From: Pollutimonas sp035515055
GTDB lineage: Bacteria; Pseudomonadota; Gammaproteobacteria; Burkholderiales; Burkholderiaceae_B
Reading direction: 5' to 3'
Length of the DNA: 64,000 nucleotides
NCBI GenBank assembly: GCA_035515055.1
Contig: DATJBV010000028.1
Location: forward strand, 6,825 to 70,824
Shown here: positions 17,266 through 26,430 of the stretch, in pieces
Layout of the letters: each line of letters starts with the position of its first letter
How positions within the stretch are numbered: the stretch's first letter is position 1
The notes under the pieces: generated by a model
Seen by the model: only the letters and a program-made list of their open reading frames with translations
The model's database searches: none
What the model was told of the DNA's origin: nothing
Position numbers and translations under genes: made by a program

Positions 17266-17288
17266 AGGTGTAGTTTCGGTGGTTGAGT

Positions 17289-17318
17289 TTGACTGTAAGG
17301 GACGGAACACGGTATTAT
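17289..17318 (+). promoter_or_regulatory. Candidate sigma-70 promoter for yceD-rpmF
   Basis: TTGACT (17289-17294), an 18-base spacer and TATTAT (17313-17318) lie just upstream of yceD. A second TATAAT at 17332-17337 without a good -35 box is close by. Confidence 0.5.
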
Positions 17319-17350
17319 TGAATGTTTTCCTTATAATAGTAACCGTCGAG

Positions 17351-17881
17351 ATGGGGATACACGTGGAAATACAGTATGTTGACACGTACGACCTGACACG
17401 ATTGGGCCTGGAAGTTACCGGTCAGGCCTCGATCAATCAGTTCGAGCGCCTAATCTACGATCTGCCCGAACAGGCCGAGTCCGAGGTTTCATGGACTGTC
17501 AAAGGCGAGCTGGATGCTTTTGGTCAGCGTTTTTTGTTGGTGCGCATAAAGGCTACGCCAACACTTGAATGCCAGCGTTGCATGCAGCCGTTCCTGTGGC
17601 CAGTCCAGACCGAAAGCCGCCTGCAAGTCGTCAAGTCCGAGGCCGATCTCGATGTGGAAGACGCTGCCGCCGACGAGGCCGATGACCCGATCGAACGCAT
17701 TTTAGGGTCTCAGCGGTTCGATGTATTAGCGTTGGTCGAAGACGAGCTCATCCTTAGCTTGCCTTATGTGCCAAAGCACGATGTTTGTCCGTCGTTACCG
17801 GTATCTCTTGAAGAAGAGCCCGATGCCGGCGATGCGCGTCCCTCACCGTTTGCGGTGTTGGATCAGCTAAAGAAAAATTGA
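17351..17881 (+). CDS. yceD: YceD family (DUF177) protein, 23S rRNA accumulation
   Basis: YceD is needed for normal 23S rRNA accumulation and is cotranscribed with rpmF in many bacteria. 176 residues; the central TPTLECQRCMQPFLWP has the paired cysteines of the family, and the acidic LDVEDAAADEADDPIE stretch before a hydrophobic VEDELILSLPYVPKH block is typical. Start at MGIHVEIQY; a GTG four codons later (MEIQY) is also possible. rpmF follows 62 bases downstream. Confidence 0.88.
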   Translation: MGIHVEIQYVDTYDLTRLGLEVTGQASINQFERLIYDLPEQAESEVSWTVKGELDAFGQRFLLVRIKATPTLECQRCMQPFLWPVQTESRLQVVKSEADLDVEDAAADEADDPIERILGSQRFDVLALVEDELILSLPYVPKHDVCPSLPVSLEEEPDAGDARPSPFAVLDQLKKN

Positions 17882-17914
17882 ATCTACCGAATTTAACTTG
17901 CGGGAACATCGCGT

Positions 17915-17920
17915 ACAATA
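17915..17920 (+). promoter_or_regulatory. Possible -10 box before rpmF
   Basis: TACAAT in the gap between yceD and rpmF could give L32 and the fatty-acid genes an extra promoter. The -35 region is poor (TTTAAC with a 16-base spacer). Confidence 0.3.
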
Positions 17921-17943
17921 GCGACCCGTTTACAGGAGTCATC

Positions 17944-18126
17944 ATGGCCGTTCAGCAAAACAAAAAGAGCCCGTCGAAACGCGGAATGCATCGTTCGCAC
18001 GATTTCATTTCGGCGCCTTCCACGGCAGTAGAGCCCACAACAGGCGAACTGCACCTGCGTCACCACATCAGCCCTAACGGTATTTACCGTGGCCGCAAAG
18101 TACTCAAGACGAAAAACGACGAATAA
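17944..18126 (+). CDS. rpmF: 50S ribosomal protein L32
   Basis: 60-residue ribosomal protein beginning MAVQQNKKSPSKRGMHRSHD, the L32 N-terminus. This form lacks the zinc cysteines found in some L32 proteins. AGGAG stands upstream of the ATG. Linked to yceD before and plsX after, as in many proteobacteria, tying ribosome and lipid synthesis together. Confidence 0.97.
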   Translation: MAVQQNKKSPSKRGMHRSHDFISAPSTAVEPTTGELHLRHHISPNGIYRGRKVLKTKNDE

Positions 18127-18172
18127 TTACTCGTCTGCGATCTTGCTATAAACGCAAAAGATTGCACACTTG

Positions 18173-19255
18173 ATGTCAAAAACCGAGATTCGAATCGCCA
18201 TCGACTGCATGGGTGGTGACGTCGGCTTGCCGGTCACCCTCCCGGCCGCTTGCCAATTCGCCAGACAGCATCCCGATACGCGCTTTTTGCTCGCGGGCGA
18301 TGCCGCGGGCATCGAGGCAAGCCTTCGCCTGGAGAAATGCCTCGACGGCGGCTGGTTCGAGATCCTTCCGGCCTCCGAGGTCGTCCTGATGGACGATCCG
18401 ATCGAGATCGCCCTGCGCCGCAAGAAGGATTCGTCCATGCGCGTGGCGGTCCAGGCCGTCAAGGACGGCCGGGCCGATGCCTGTATTTCGGCGGGCAATA
18501 CTGGTGCCTGGATGGCAATTTCGCGCTATATATTGAAGACGCTCGACGGGATCGACCGGCCGGCCATCGCCACGTCTATCCCCAATCAGAAAGGCAGCGC
18601 GACGACCATGCTTGATCTGGGCGCCAATGTCGACTGTTCGGCCGAAAACCTGCTCCAGTTCGCCATCATGGGGTCGGCGCTTGCGTCGGCCGTCGACCAT
18701 CACAAGCGTCCTACCATCGGACTGCTGAATATCGGCGAAGAGATCATCAAGGGCAACGAAATCGTCAAGCAGGCGGCCGAACTCTTGCGCAACAGCGGTC
18801 TGAATTTCTACGGTAACGTTGAAGGCGACGATATCTGCAAAGGGACCGTGGACGTCATCGTTTGCGACGGCTTTGTGGGCAATGTCGTGCTGAAGTCCAT
18901 GGAAGGCTTGGCCAAGATGGTCGCCACAATGATGCGGGCCGAATTTACGCGCGATGGCTTGTCCATGGCGGCGGGTATGCTCGCCAGGCCGGTTCTGAAC
19001 CGGCTTCGGGATCGAGTCGATAATCGCCGGTATAACGGCGCCGCCTTGCTCGGACTGCGCGGCATCGTAATAAAGAGTCATGGTTCCGCCGATGCCTATG
19101 CCTTCGGGTGCGCGCTGCAAAGAGCGCGCGAGGCCGTGCATAATGGCTTGCTTGATGGTACAACAAGCGCCATTGACAGCCTTCGCCAAAGTTTGCAAGC
19201 CGCAGCGGCGCAATCGGCGAAGATCTCCAACGCTTTATCTAATCCTGCGCCATAG
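18173..19255 (+). CDS. plsX: Phosphate acyltransferase PlsX
   Basis: Makes acyl-phosphate from acyl-ACP for phospholipid synthesis by PlsY. 360 residues. RIAIDCMGGDVGL at the N-terminus, CISAGNTGAWMAIS near residue 105 and VCDGFVGNVVLKSMEG near 225 are PlsX signatures. The ATG at 18173 is used here; a TTG just before it is in frame. It starts the phospholipid/fatty-acid block and is followed by fabH. Confidence 0.95.
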   Translation: MSKTEIRIAIDCMGGDVGLPVTLPAACQFARQHPDTRFLLAGDAAGIEASLRLEKCLDGGWFEILPASEVVLMDDPIEIALRRKKDSSMRVAVQAVKDGRADACISAGNTGAWMAISRYILKTLDGIDRPAIATSIPNQKGSATTMLDLGANVDCSAENLLQFAIMGSALASAVDHHKRPTIGLLNIGEEIIKGNEIVKQAAELLRNSGLNFYGNVEGDDICKGTVDVIVCDGFVGNVVLKSMEGLAKMVATMMRAEFTRDGLSMAAGMLARPVLNRLRDRVDNRRYNGAALLGLRGIVIKSHGSADAYAFGCALQRAREAVHNGLLDGTTSAIDSLRQSLQAAAAQSAKISNALSNPAP

Positions 19256-19278
19256 CACAGGTGTCTGGAAGCTACGCT

Positions 19279-20253
19279 ATGCTTTACGCCAAAATTATAG
19301 GGTCCGGCGGCTATTTGCCGCCCCGGATAGTGTCGAACGACGACCTGGCCGCCGACTTGGCGACCAGGCAAATCGAAACATCGGATAGCTGGATCACCGA
19401 GCGCACGGGCATACGCCAGCGCCATATCGCCGATCCTGGCATGACGACGAGTCATTTGGCTACGAAGGCGGCCCAGATTGCACTGCAAGACGCCGGCGTC
19501 ACGGCGGATCAATTGGATTTGATCATCGTGGCCACGTCCACTCCCGATTTTATCTTTCCTAGTACTGCATGCCTGGTGCAAGCCAATCTTGGGGCCAAGG
19601 GCGGTGCGGCGTTCGACATCCAGGCCGTTTGCAGCGGCTTCGTATACGCGCTGGCGACAGCCGACGCGTTCGTGCGCGCAGGCCGCGCCCGTACGGCGCT
19701 TGTGATCGGCGCCGAAGTTTTCTCCAGCATACTCGACTGGAACGACCGTGGGACGTGTGTGCTTTTCGGTGACGGGGCAGGCGCCGTCGTGGTGCGGGCA
19801 TCGGAAGAGCCCGGCATAGTGGCTTCCCAGCTCAGCGCCGACGGCAGCCAGATGAAGATACTGGCGGCAGCGGGCAATGTGTCGTTCGGGAAGGTCACCG
19901 GCGATCCGTTTCTTCGCATGGACGGCCAAGCGGTGTTCAAGCTTGCCGTGACGTCGCTCGCGAAATCCGCGCAAGAGGTCTGCGATCAGGCCGGGGTATC
20001 CCTGGAAGAAATCGACTGGATGGTGCCGCATCAAGCCAACGTCCGCATCATCAACTTTCTTGCGCGCAAGCTCGGCGTTCCGGACGAGAAGGTCGTCATC
20101 ACACTGGATAAGCACGCCAATACGTCCGCTGCGAGTGTTCCGCTGGCATTCGACGTGGCGCGCCGCGACGGCCGCATCAAGGGCGGCGATATGGTGATGA
20201 TGCAAGGTGTGGGCGGCGGCTTCACCTGGGGCTCTGTCTTGGTAAAGATGTAA
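19279..20253 (+). CDS. fabH: 3-oxoacyl-ACP synthase III
   Basis: Starts fatty-acid chains by condensing acetyl-CoA with malonyl-ACP. 324 residues with a thiolase fold: catalytic Cys in DIQAVCSGFVYAL (near residue 113), His in VPHQANVRI and Asn in KHANTSAAS. GGAAG lies before the ATG at 19279; a GTG six codons upstream is an alternative. Between plsX and fabD in the standard order. Confidence 0.95.
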   Translation: MLYAKIIGSGGYLPPRIVSNDDLAADLATRQIETSDSWITERTGIRQRHIADPGMTTSHLATKAAQIALQDAGVTADQLDLIIVATSTPDFIFPSTACLVQANLGAKGGAAFDIQAVCSGFVYALATADAFVRAGRARTALVIGAEVFSSILDWNDRGTCVLFGDGAGAVVVRASEEPGIVASQLSADGSQMKILAAAGNVSFGKVTGDPFLRMDGQAVFKLAVTSLAKSAQEVCDQAGVSLEEIDWMVPHQANVRIINFLARKLGVPDEKVVITLDKHANTSAASVPLAFDVARRDGRIKGGDMVMMQGVGGGFTWGSVLVKM

Positions 20254-20263
20254 GGCGCAATAC

Positions 20264-21196
20264 ATGAAAATAGCATTTGTTTTTCCGGGGCAAGGCTCCC
20301 AATCGGTTGGCATGCTCGACGCCTGGGCCGGCAACGCGGCTGTGGCCGATACGCTCGGTGAAGCATCGCGGGCATTGGGCCAGGACTTGGATGCCCTGAT
20401 CGCCGGCGGCCCAGCCGATACGTTGAACCTGACCACGAATACGCAACCTGTCATGCTGGCGTCCGCTGTGGCCATGTACCGTGCTTGGCTCGCTGCCGGG
20501 GGGCAAGCGCCCGCTTTGGTAGCCGGCCATAGCCTGGGCGAATATTCCGCCCTGACTGCCGCGGGATCCTTGTCACTGGCCGATGCCGTGCGCATCGTCC
20601 GCATCCGTGCGGACGCCATGCAGGCGGCCGTGCCGGTCGGCACCGGCGGGATGGCCGCCGTGCTTGGTCTGGACGATGACATCGTCAAGGCGGTATGCGC
20701 CCAGGCCGGCCAGGGCCAGGTCGTTGAAGCCGTCAACTTCAATGCGCCTGCGCAAGTCGTTATTGCCGGTCATAAAGCGGCGGTCGAACGTGCTTGCGAA
20801 TTGGCCCTTGAACAGGGCGCCAAACGCGCCCTTATGCTGCCGGTCTCCGCGCCGTTTCATTCAAGTTTGCTGGAACCGGCGGCGCGCATTCTTGAACAGG
20901 CACTGGCCGGTATCGATATGGCGGCCCCACAAATAAGCCTCATCAATAATGTAGACGTCAAAAGTCCCGCCGATCCCGCTTCCATCAAGGACGCGCTCGT
21001 CCGGCAGGCATGGCACGCCGTGCGCTGGGTCGAAACAGTACAAGCCATGAAGGCGCAGGGTGTAACGCATGTCGTCGAATGCGGACCGGGCAAGGTGCTC
21101 AACGGGCTGACCAAGCGGATAGACCGCGATATGGTGGGCCTGGCCATCACGGATCCAGCGTCCATGCGGGCCGCTCTTGAAACTCTACAGGGATAA
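20264..21196 (+). CDS. fabD: Malonyl-CoA:ACP transacylase
   Basis: Moves malonate from CoA to acyl carrier protein. 310 residues. FPGQGSQSVGM opens the protein, GHSLGEYSAL holds the nucleophilic serine near residue 89, and the catalytic histidine lies in SAPFHSSLLEPA. Five bases before fabG. Confidence 0.96.
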   Translation: MKIAFVFPGQGSQSVGMLDAWAGNAAVADTLGEASRALGQDLDALIAGGPADTLNLTTNTQPVMLASAVAMYRAWLAAGGQAPALVAGHSLGEYSALTAAGSLSLADAVRIVRIRADAMQAAVPVGTGGMAAVLGLDDDIVKAVCAQAGQGQVVEAVNFNAPAQVVIAGHKAAVERACELALEQGAKRALMLPVSAPFHSSLLEPAARILEQALAGIDMAAPQISLINNVDVKSPADPASIKDALVRQAWHAVRWVETVQAMKAQGVTHVVECGPGKVLNGLTKRIDRDMVGLAITDPASMRAALETLQG

Positions 21197-21201
21197 ACGC
21201 T

Positions 21202-21942
21202 ATGCAAGACACATCACTTGAAGGCAAGCTTGCCCTTGTCACAGGCGCAACGCGCGGCATCGGCAAAGCCATAGCGCTCGAACTCGCGTCGCGTGGCGCG
21301 ACGGTGGTCGGCACGGCAACATCGCAGGCAGGCGCCGAATCCATCACCCAGATGCTCGCCCCAAGCGGCGGCCGCGGCGTGGTGCTGAATGTGGACGATG
21401 CCGTCGCCTGTGAAGAGCTGGTTGCTCAGTTGGGCAAGGAAGGCGGGCCGCACATATTGGTCAATAGCGCCGGCATTACGCGTGACAACCTTGCCATGCG
21501 CATGAAAGACGATGACTGGCAAGCGGTCATCGACACGAATTTGTCCGCCGTGTTTCGCCTGTCCCGCGCGGTGATGCGCGGGATGATGAAAGCGCGGTGG
21601 GGCCGCATCATCAACATCACTTCCGTTATCGGTTCCAGCGGCAACCCGGGCCAGGCGAACTACGCCGCGGCGAAGGCGGGCGTGGCAGGAATGTCGCGGG
21701 CCCTGGCCCGCGAGCTTGGCAGCCGGAATATAACGGTCAATTGCGTGGCGCCGGGCTTTATCGAGACGGACATGACCCGCGCATTGGATGAGTCGCAAAC
21801 CGCCTCCATCCTGCAACAGATTCCGTTGGGGCGCCTGGGCGCCGCCGCCGATATTGCCAATGCCGTGGGCTTTTTGGCCGATCCAAAAGCCGGCTACATT
21901 ACCGGCACGACGCTTCATGTCAACGGCGGGATGTACATGTAA
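21202..21942 (+). CDS. fabG: 3-oxoacyl-ACP reductase
   Basis: NADPH-dependent short-chain dehydrogenase that reduces 3-oxoacyl-ACP in each elongation round. 246 residues. Cofactor motif TGATRGIGKAIA, the NSAG motif and catalytic Ser in NITSVIGSSG with YAAAK follow the classical pattern; VNCVAPGFIETDMT and the C-terminal TGTTLHVNGGMYM are FabG hallmarks. Confidence 0.96.
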   Translation: MQDTSLEGKLALVTGATRGIGKAIALELASRGATVVGTATSQAGAESITQMLAPSGGRGVVLNVDDAVACEELVAQLGKEGGPHILVNSAGITRDNLAMRMKDDDWQAVIDTNLSAVFRLSRAVMRGMMKARWGRIINITSVIGSSGNPGQANYAAAKAGVAGMSRALARELGSRNITVNCVAPGFIETDMTRALDESQTASILQQIPLGRLGAAADIANAVGFLADPKAGYITGTTLHVNGGMYM

Positions 21943-22092
21943 TATACGGAACAGAGCTACCTTCATAGGGTAAAATCTGTTCATTCCACAGGTATTCCGA
22001 ATAGACGTTTTGCAAAAACAAGGCAAAAATCCACTGATATCCGGCAATACCTTTTTTTATCGTAGCCAGCACCAATAATTTTTTCGTTTGGC

Positions 22093-22098
22093 TATAAT
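22093..22098 (+). promoter_or_regulatory. -10 box of a likely acpP promoter
   Basis: A perfect TATAAT stands 32 bases before the acpP start. The -35 region is not consensus. An own promoter for acpP is common because ACP is needed in large amounts. Confidence 0.5.
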
Positions 22099-22129
22099 TC
22101 GCGGGAATTTTCCCCATTTGGAGATCTGC

Positions 22130-22369
22130 ATGGAAAGCATCGAACAGCGCGTCAAGAAGATCGTCGCTGAACAACTTGGCGTTAACGAAGCCGAGATCAA
22201 AAACGAATCTTCCTTCCTTGACGACCTCGGTGCCGATTCGCTCGATATGGTCGAGCTCGTGATGGCACTGGAAGACGAATTCGAAACCGAAATTCCGGAC
22301 GAAGAGGCCGAAAAAATCACGACGGTTCAGCAAGCTGTTGACTACATCTCGTCGCACAGCAAGCAGTAA
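22130..22369 (+). CDS. acpP: Acyl carrier protein
   Basis: 79-residue acidic carrier of growing acyl chains. The phosphopantetheine serine is in GADSLDMVELVMAL near residue 37. MESIEQRVKKIV is the usual N-terminus; the frame extends 14 codons upstream into the promoter. Preceded by 187 bases of non-coding DNA and followed by a 154-base gap before fabF in which I see no gene. Confidence 0.98.
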   Translation: MESIEQRVKKIVAEQLGVNEAEIKNESSFLDDLGADSLDMVELVMALEDEFETEIPDEEAEKITTVQQAVDYISSHSKQ

Positions 22370-22523
22370 TTTCAACATTCCGGGTGTGGGTTCGGCTTTC
22401 CGATACTCCACCTCGAAGCGGTTTCTAGGGGACAGTCACGCTGTTTCGTCCAAATCCACTACTGGTTTGGCGACGCGGCGTGTCCGTTCACTTTAAGCCG
22501 CTTTTTCATTTTAGGAGTCATCC

Positions 22524-23753
22524 GTGAAACGACGTGTCGTCATTACCGGTCTTGGTATTGTGTCGCCGGTTGGCAGCGATATTGACAGCGCATGGGACAA
22601 TATCGTTAATGGACGGTCAGGAATCGGACGTATTACACGCTTTGATCCATCAACGTTCAACGCCCAGATAGCGGGTGAGGTCAGCGGGTTCGACCTCACA
22701 CAGTACATGAGCTCCAAAGAGTCCAAGCAAATGGATAGTTTTATCCATTATGGCGTGGCAGCGGGAGTGCAGGCCTGGCGCGATGCCGGCCTTGAAGTCA
22801 CCGAGGCCAATGCGGAGCGCTGCGGCACGATCATCGGCTCGGGCATTGGCGGATTGCCGCGAATCGAAGAGCAGCAAGTCGAGTATCTCGAACGTGGCGC
22901 GCGCCGTATCTCGCCGTTCTTTGTGCCCGCGTCGCTCATCAATCTGATCTCCGGACAGCTGTCCATCATGCTTGGTCTCAAAGGGCCAAGTTATGCCGTG
23001 GTTTCCGCCTGCACAACAGGCCTGCATTCCATCGGCGATGCGGCCCGTCTGATCGAATACGGCGATGCCGACGTCATGGTCGCGGGCGGAGCCGAATCCA
23101 CCGTTTCGCCTTTGGGTATCGGCGGATTCGCCGCCATGCGCGCCTTGTCGACCCGCAACGACGATCCCACGACAGCATCGCGTCCCTGGGATGTCGATCG
23201 CGATGGTTTTGTCCTGGGTGAGGGTGCGGGCGCACTGGTACTCGAGGAATACGAGCACGCCCGTAAGCGCGGCGCGCGCATCTATGGTGAATTTGCCGGA
23301 TACGGCATGAGCTCCGACGCGCATCACATTACGTCGCCTGACCGCGACGGCCCTCGTCGTGGCGTGGTCAATGCACTGCGCAATGGCGGCATAAACGCCG
23401 ACGAAGTCAGCTACGTCAATGCGCACGGCACATCCACCCCCTTGGGCGACAAGAACGAAACGGAAGCGCTCAAGCTTGCCTTCGGCGACCATGCCAAAAA
23501 GCTGGTCGTCAATTCCACCAAGTCCATGACCGGCCACTTACTGGGCGCGGCGGGCGGGATCGAAGCGGTATTCACGACGTTGGCCGTGTACCACCAAATC
23601 TCTCCCCCTACCATCAACATTTTCAACCAGGACCCCGAGTGTGACCTGGACTATTGTGCCAACCAGGCGCGGGACATGAAGATTGATGTCGCGCTTTCGA
23701 ACTCGTTCGGGTTTGGTGGCACGAACGGTTCCATGATAGTGCGCAGGCTCTAG
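22524..23753 (+). CDS. fabF: 3-oxoacyl-ACP synthase II
   Basis: Elongating condensing enzyme of fatty-acid synthesis. 409 residues. Catalytic Cys in VVSACTTGLHSIGDAA near residue 163, histidines in NAHGTSTPLGD and NSTKSMTGHLLGAAGG; the C-terminal SNSFGFGGTNGS loop is the gatekeeper segment. Followed 13 bases later by a small membrane protein gene and then rpoE. Confidence 0.96.
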   Translation: MKRRVVITGLGIVSPVGSDIDSAWDNIVNGRSGIGRITRFDPSTFNAQIAGEVSGFDLTQYMSSKESKQMDSFIHYGVAAGVQAWRDAGLEVTEANAERCGTIIGSGIGGLPRIEEQQVEYLERGARRISPFFVPASLINLISGQLSIMLGLKGPSYAVVSACTTGLHSIGDAARLIEYGDADVMVAGGAESTVSPLGIGGFAAMRALSTRNDDPTTASRPWDVDRDGFVLGEGAGALVLEEYEHARKRGARIYGEFAGYGMSSDAHHITSPDRDGPRRGVVNALRNGGINADEVSYVNAHGTSTPLGDKNETEALKLAFGDHAKKLVVNSTKSMTGHLLGAAGGIEAVFTTLAVYHQISPPTINIFNQDPECDLDYCANQARDMKIDVALSNSFGFGGTNGSMIVRRL

Positions 23754-23766
23754 GCTGGAGCGGCCC

Positions 23767-24240
23767 ATGACACCGGTCTGGCAGTGGTCGGTCCGGCGCG
23801 CGCGGTGGGCAGGCGTACTGGCCATGACCGTATGCGCGGGCGGTGTCGGCGGTCTGGTTTTCGCCGGCGTTGCCGTTTCCACGGGCTTGGGCGAGCCACC
23901 GGTCGTGCCGGTGGCTCTTCTGCTTCTTCTCGGATGGGTGGGTTGCCGGATACTATCAAACCGTGCGTCACGGGCCGGGCCAGCACGGGGCAACCTGGCC
24001 GTGTTCCCTGACGGCACCTGGCACGTCATTCTGCCGACGGGCGCCTATCCCGTCGATCTTCTTCACGCATGGCCTTGCTTCGGCTGGGTGGCGATACGAT
24101 GCCGCGCGGCGGCAAAGACGCCGTTCGAACTCGTCCTCTATCGTTCGGGCATGCCGTTGAATGCCTGGTGCGAATTGCGGCGCCAGGTGGCTGCGCATAC
24201 AACCATGCTGCGCGCGCCGCGCATAAAGGACAGTCAATGA
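23767..24240 (+). CDS. Small membrane protein, YgfX-like
   Basis: 157 residues with two adjacent hydrophobic segments (about 15-40 and 46-65) followed by a soluble part with DGTWHVILPTGAYPV and an ending ELVLYRSGMPLNAWCELRRQV. This layout and the ending resemble YgfX/CptA-type proteins, but the similarity is weak by eye. It overlaps rpoE by four bases (ATGA), so translation is coupled to the sigma factor. A role in the envelope stress unit is only suggested by position. Confidence 0.6.
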   Translation: MTPVWQWSVRRARWAGVLAMTVCAGGVGGLVFAGVAVSTGLGEPPVVPVALLLLLGWVGCRILSNRASRAGPARGNLAVFPDGTWHVILPTGAYPVDLLHAWPCFGWVAIRCRAAAKTPFELVLYRSGMPLNAWCELRRQVAAHTTMLRAPRIKDSQ

Positions 24241-24836
24241 CCGAGCGCGACGTAGACGCCGAGCTGGTGGCCCGAGTGCAGCGGGGCGATAAACGCGCTT
24301 TCGACCTGCTCGTCCTGAAATATCAACGCAAGATCATGCGGCTGCTTGCGCGCATGGTTCGCGATCCTTCCGAGGTGGAAGATGTGGCTCAGGAAGCGTT
24401 CATCAAAGCGTATCGCGCGCTGCCCCAGTTTCGGGGCGACAGCGCCTTCTACACCTGGCTTTATCGTATTGCCATCAATACCGCGCGCAATTGGCAAGTA
24501 GCCAACAGCCGTCGGCCCAGCACGCCCAACGCAATTGAAAACGAAGATGGTGAAACTTTTAGTCAGATTGACAACCTAACAGACATCAGCACCCCGGAAT
24601 CCGTTTTGGCGAGCCGACAAATCGTCGATACAGTCAATGCGGCAATACACAAGTTGCCGGAAGATCTGCGTACCGCCATTGTCCTGCGGGAAATTGAAGG
24701 CATGAGCTATGAAGACATTGCTATCAGCATGGGGTGTCCGATCGGAACGGTGCGATCGAGAATTTTTCGTGCGCGCGAGGCGATAGCGGCACAGTTGAAA
24801 CCCGTGTTGGGCAGTGACCCAGAACGTCGCTGGTAA
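24237..24836 (+). CDS. rpoE: ECF sigma factor RpoE (AlgU-type)
   Basis: Envelope-stress sigma factor of 199 residues. Region 2 contains FDLLVLKYQRKIMRLL, DVAQEAFIKAYRAL and FYTWLYRIAINTARN (residues about 20-90); region 4 has LPEDLRTAIVLREIEGMSYEDIA with the HTH ending GTVRSRIFRAREAI. The frame is open far upstream, but MTERDVDAELV is the family start. It is followed by its anti-sigma factor, RseB-like and MucD genes, the standard arrangement. Confidence 0.95.
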   Translation: MTERDVDAELVARVQRGDKRAFDLLVLKYQRKIMRLLARMVRDPSEVEDVAQEAFIKAYRALPQFRGDSAFYTWLYRIAINTARNWQVANSRRPSTPNAIENEDGETFSQIDNLTDISTPESVLASRQIVDTVNAAIHKLPEDLRTAIVLREIEGMSYEDIAISMGCPIGTVRSRIFRAREAIAAQLKPVLGSDPERRW

Positions 24837-24847
24837 GGAGTTTGGAA

Positions 24848-25351
24848 ATGCAAGTTGTCCCTGACGCAAGGAATGATCCGGAAGAGCCCTCATGGGAGGC
24901 TTCCATCTCCGGGTGGGTGGATGGAGAAGGCGACTTCCGTCCTGAAGACCTGGACGGTCCCTACGGACGCCAAGTCTGGGATACCTATCATCTCATAGGA
25001 GACGTATTGCGCAATCCAGAACTCGCCATTAGGCCGTCCGATCTCTTTTACGCGCGCGTTTCCAAGGCAATTGATGCCGAGCCGTCCATCGTCGCGCCCC
25101 GCGCGTTGCGCACGCACCGGCCAGTGCGCGTCGGCTTGTCGGGGTTGGCCATCGCCGCCGCCGTTGCAACCGTGGTGTGGGTGGCCTTGCCGTATCTATC
25201 CGGGCCTCAGGCAAGTGCGCCGGGACCGGTCCAGGTGCTTGCGACCGCCAATGACGACCCGGGTCTACGCGATTATCTCGACGCGCATCGCGAAGCCGCG
25301 GGAGTCAGCGCGGTGCGTCAAGTATCGTTTGGCCAGGGGGCGTCAAGGTAA
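24848..25351 (+). CDS. rseA: Sigma-E anti-sigma factor, RseA/MucA-like
   Basis: 167-residue single-pass inner-membrane protein. The cytoplasmic N-terminus has SWEASISGWVDGEGDF and YGRQVWDTYHLIGDVL, which resemble the sigma-binding part of RseA/MucA; one membrane segment follows near residues 95-115, then a short periplasmic tail. AAGGAG lies seven bases before the ATG at 24848; a TTG two codons upstream also fits. Its stop shares one base with the next start. Function rests on position and layout. Confidence 0.88.
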   Translation: MQVVPDARNDPEEPSWEASISGWVDGEGDFRPEDLDGPYGRQVWDTYHLIGDVLRNPELAIRPSDLFYARVSKAIDAEPSIVAPRALRTHRPVRVGLSGLAIAAAVATVVWVALPYLSGPQASAPGPVQVLATANDDPGLRDYLDAHREAAGVSAVRQVSFGQGASR

Positions 25352-26403
25352 TGGGGGAGATGCTGCTCGATGCGGAACGTTCCGGGTCGCGCCGGCCAAT
25401 AGCCAGTGCGGATATTCATCGTGTCTACTATGCGCTCGTTATGGCTGTGGCGTGCGTGTTCGCACAGCCCGCGGTTGCCGCCCCGCCGACACCAGTGGAA
25501 GAGCCCGGCATCGAATTGCTTCAAAAAGTGCAGTCGGCGGCGCGTAAACTCGACTATTCGGGGGTCTATACATATCAGCAGGGGGCCACAATGGTCTCTT
25601 CGCGAATCGTTCATGTCGTCGACGGAACCGGAGAGCGTGAGCGGATCGAAATACTCGATGGCGCGCCTCGTGAATATGTGCGGCACAACGAAACCACCCA
25701 ATGCCTGATTCCGGATCGCAAACTGGTTGTGTTGGAACGGCGCCGCGGCGATCGCTTTCCCGCCCTGCTTCTAGGCGCCGGCGAAACAATACCGTCCCAT
25801 TACGCCATCAGCACCTTCCCCGACGTTCATCGTATCGCAGGACGGGAATGCACAGTGATCGAACTGACGCCCAAAGACGATCACCGGTACGGTTACCGGC
25901 TTTGTGCCGACACCAGGACGAACCTGCTGCTGAAAGTGCAGACGCTCGATCCCGCCAATGCGATTGTTGATCAAGTCACCTTCACCAACTTGCAAGTAGG
26001 CGATAAGGTTGCGCCCGAAGACCTGGTTTCCCGCTGGAACATCCGCGACTGGAAGGTCGTCGAGGCCGACCTGGTGCCAGTGGATCTTTCCGCAGCCGGC
26101 TGGCGCATCCCGTTTCCCCCCGGTTTCAGGATCATGTCGCAGGTGTCGCGCCCCATGCAATCCCAGCGCGAGGTCAGCCAATTGCTGATCTCCGACGGAC
26201 TGGCCGCCATCTCAATATTTATCGAAGCGTTCAAGGCGCCCCGCGACCAGCCTCTATCTCGCGGCGCCATGCACAAAGGTGCAATGAACGTCTTTCGCAC
26301 GCGTATCGGCGACTACTGGCTGACGGCGCTTGGCGAAGTGCCCGCCGCGACCCTGCAAAGTATCGCCGAGCATACCGAATATGTGCCGCTGGCCGAGCAC
26401 TGA
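25351..26403 (+). CDS. rseB: Sigma-E regulatory protein RseB/MucB
   Basis: Periplasmic protein that binds RseA and shields it from proteolysis until lipoprotein or LPS signals are sensed. 350 residues: a signal peptide (YYALVMAVACVFAQPAVAA, ending near residue 44), then the MucB/RseB lipid-binding domain starting LLQKVQSAARKLDYSGVYTY and a smaller C-terminal domain. The N-terminus before the hydrophobic core is unusually long (about 25 residues), so translation may begin further in, but no better start is obvious. Confidence 0.9.
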   Translation: MGEMLLDAERSGSRRPIASADIHRVYYALVMAVACVFAQPAVAAPPTPVEEPGIELLQKVQSAARKLDYSGVYTYQQGATMVSSRIVHVVDGTGERERIEILDGAPREYVRHNETTQCLIPDRKLVVLERRRGDRFPALLLGAGETIPSHYAISTFPDVHRIAGRECTVIELTPKDDHRYGYRLCADTRTNLLLKVQTLDPANAIVDQVTFTNLQVGDKVAPEDLVSRWNIRDWKVVEADLVPVDLSAAGWRIPFPPGFRIMSQVSRPMQSQREVSQLLISDGLAAISIFIEAFKAPRDQPLSRGAMHKGAMNVFRTRIGDYWLTALGEVPAATLQSIAEHTEYVPLAEH

Positions 26404-26430
26404 TAATTTCACTTTCAACGAGGGAGTCTC

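Noticed and set aside
17240..17268. GGAACTT near the start of yceF as a second sigma-E promoter
   Set aside because: The sequence 16 bases downstream (GCATAG) does not resemble the -10 element, and it lies inside the yceF coding region.
18176..19213. Minus-strand open frame of 345 codons
   Set aside because: Antisense to plsX; no recognisable domain and His/Arg-rich composition as expected of a shadow frame.
19096..20742. Long minus-strand open frame of 548 codons
   Set aside because: It is antisense to plsX, fabH and fabD, all well supported by motifs. High GC at third codon positions leaves such mirrored open frames in GC-rich genomes.
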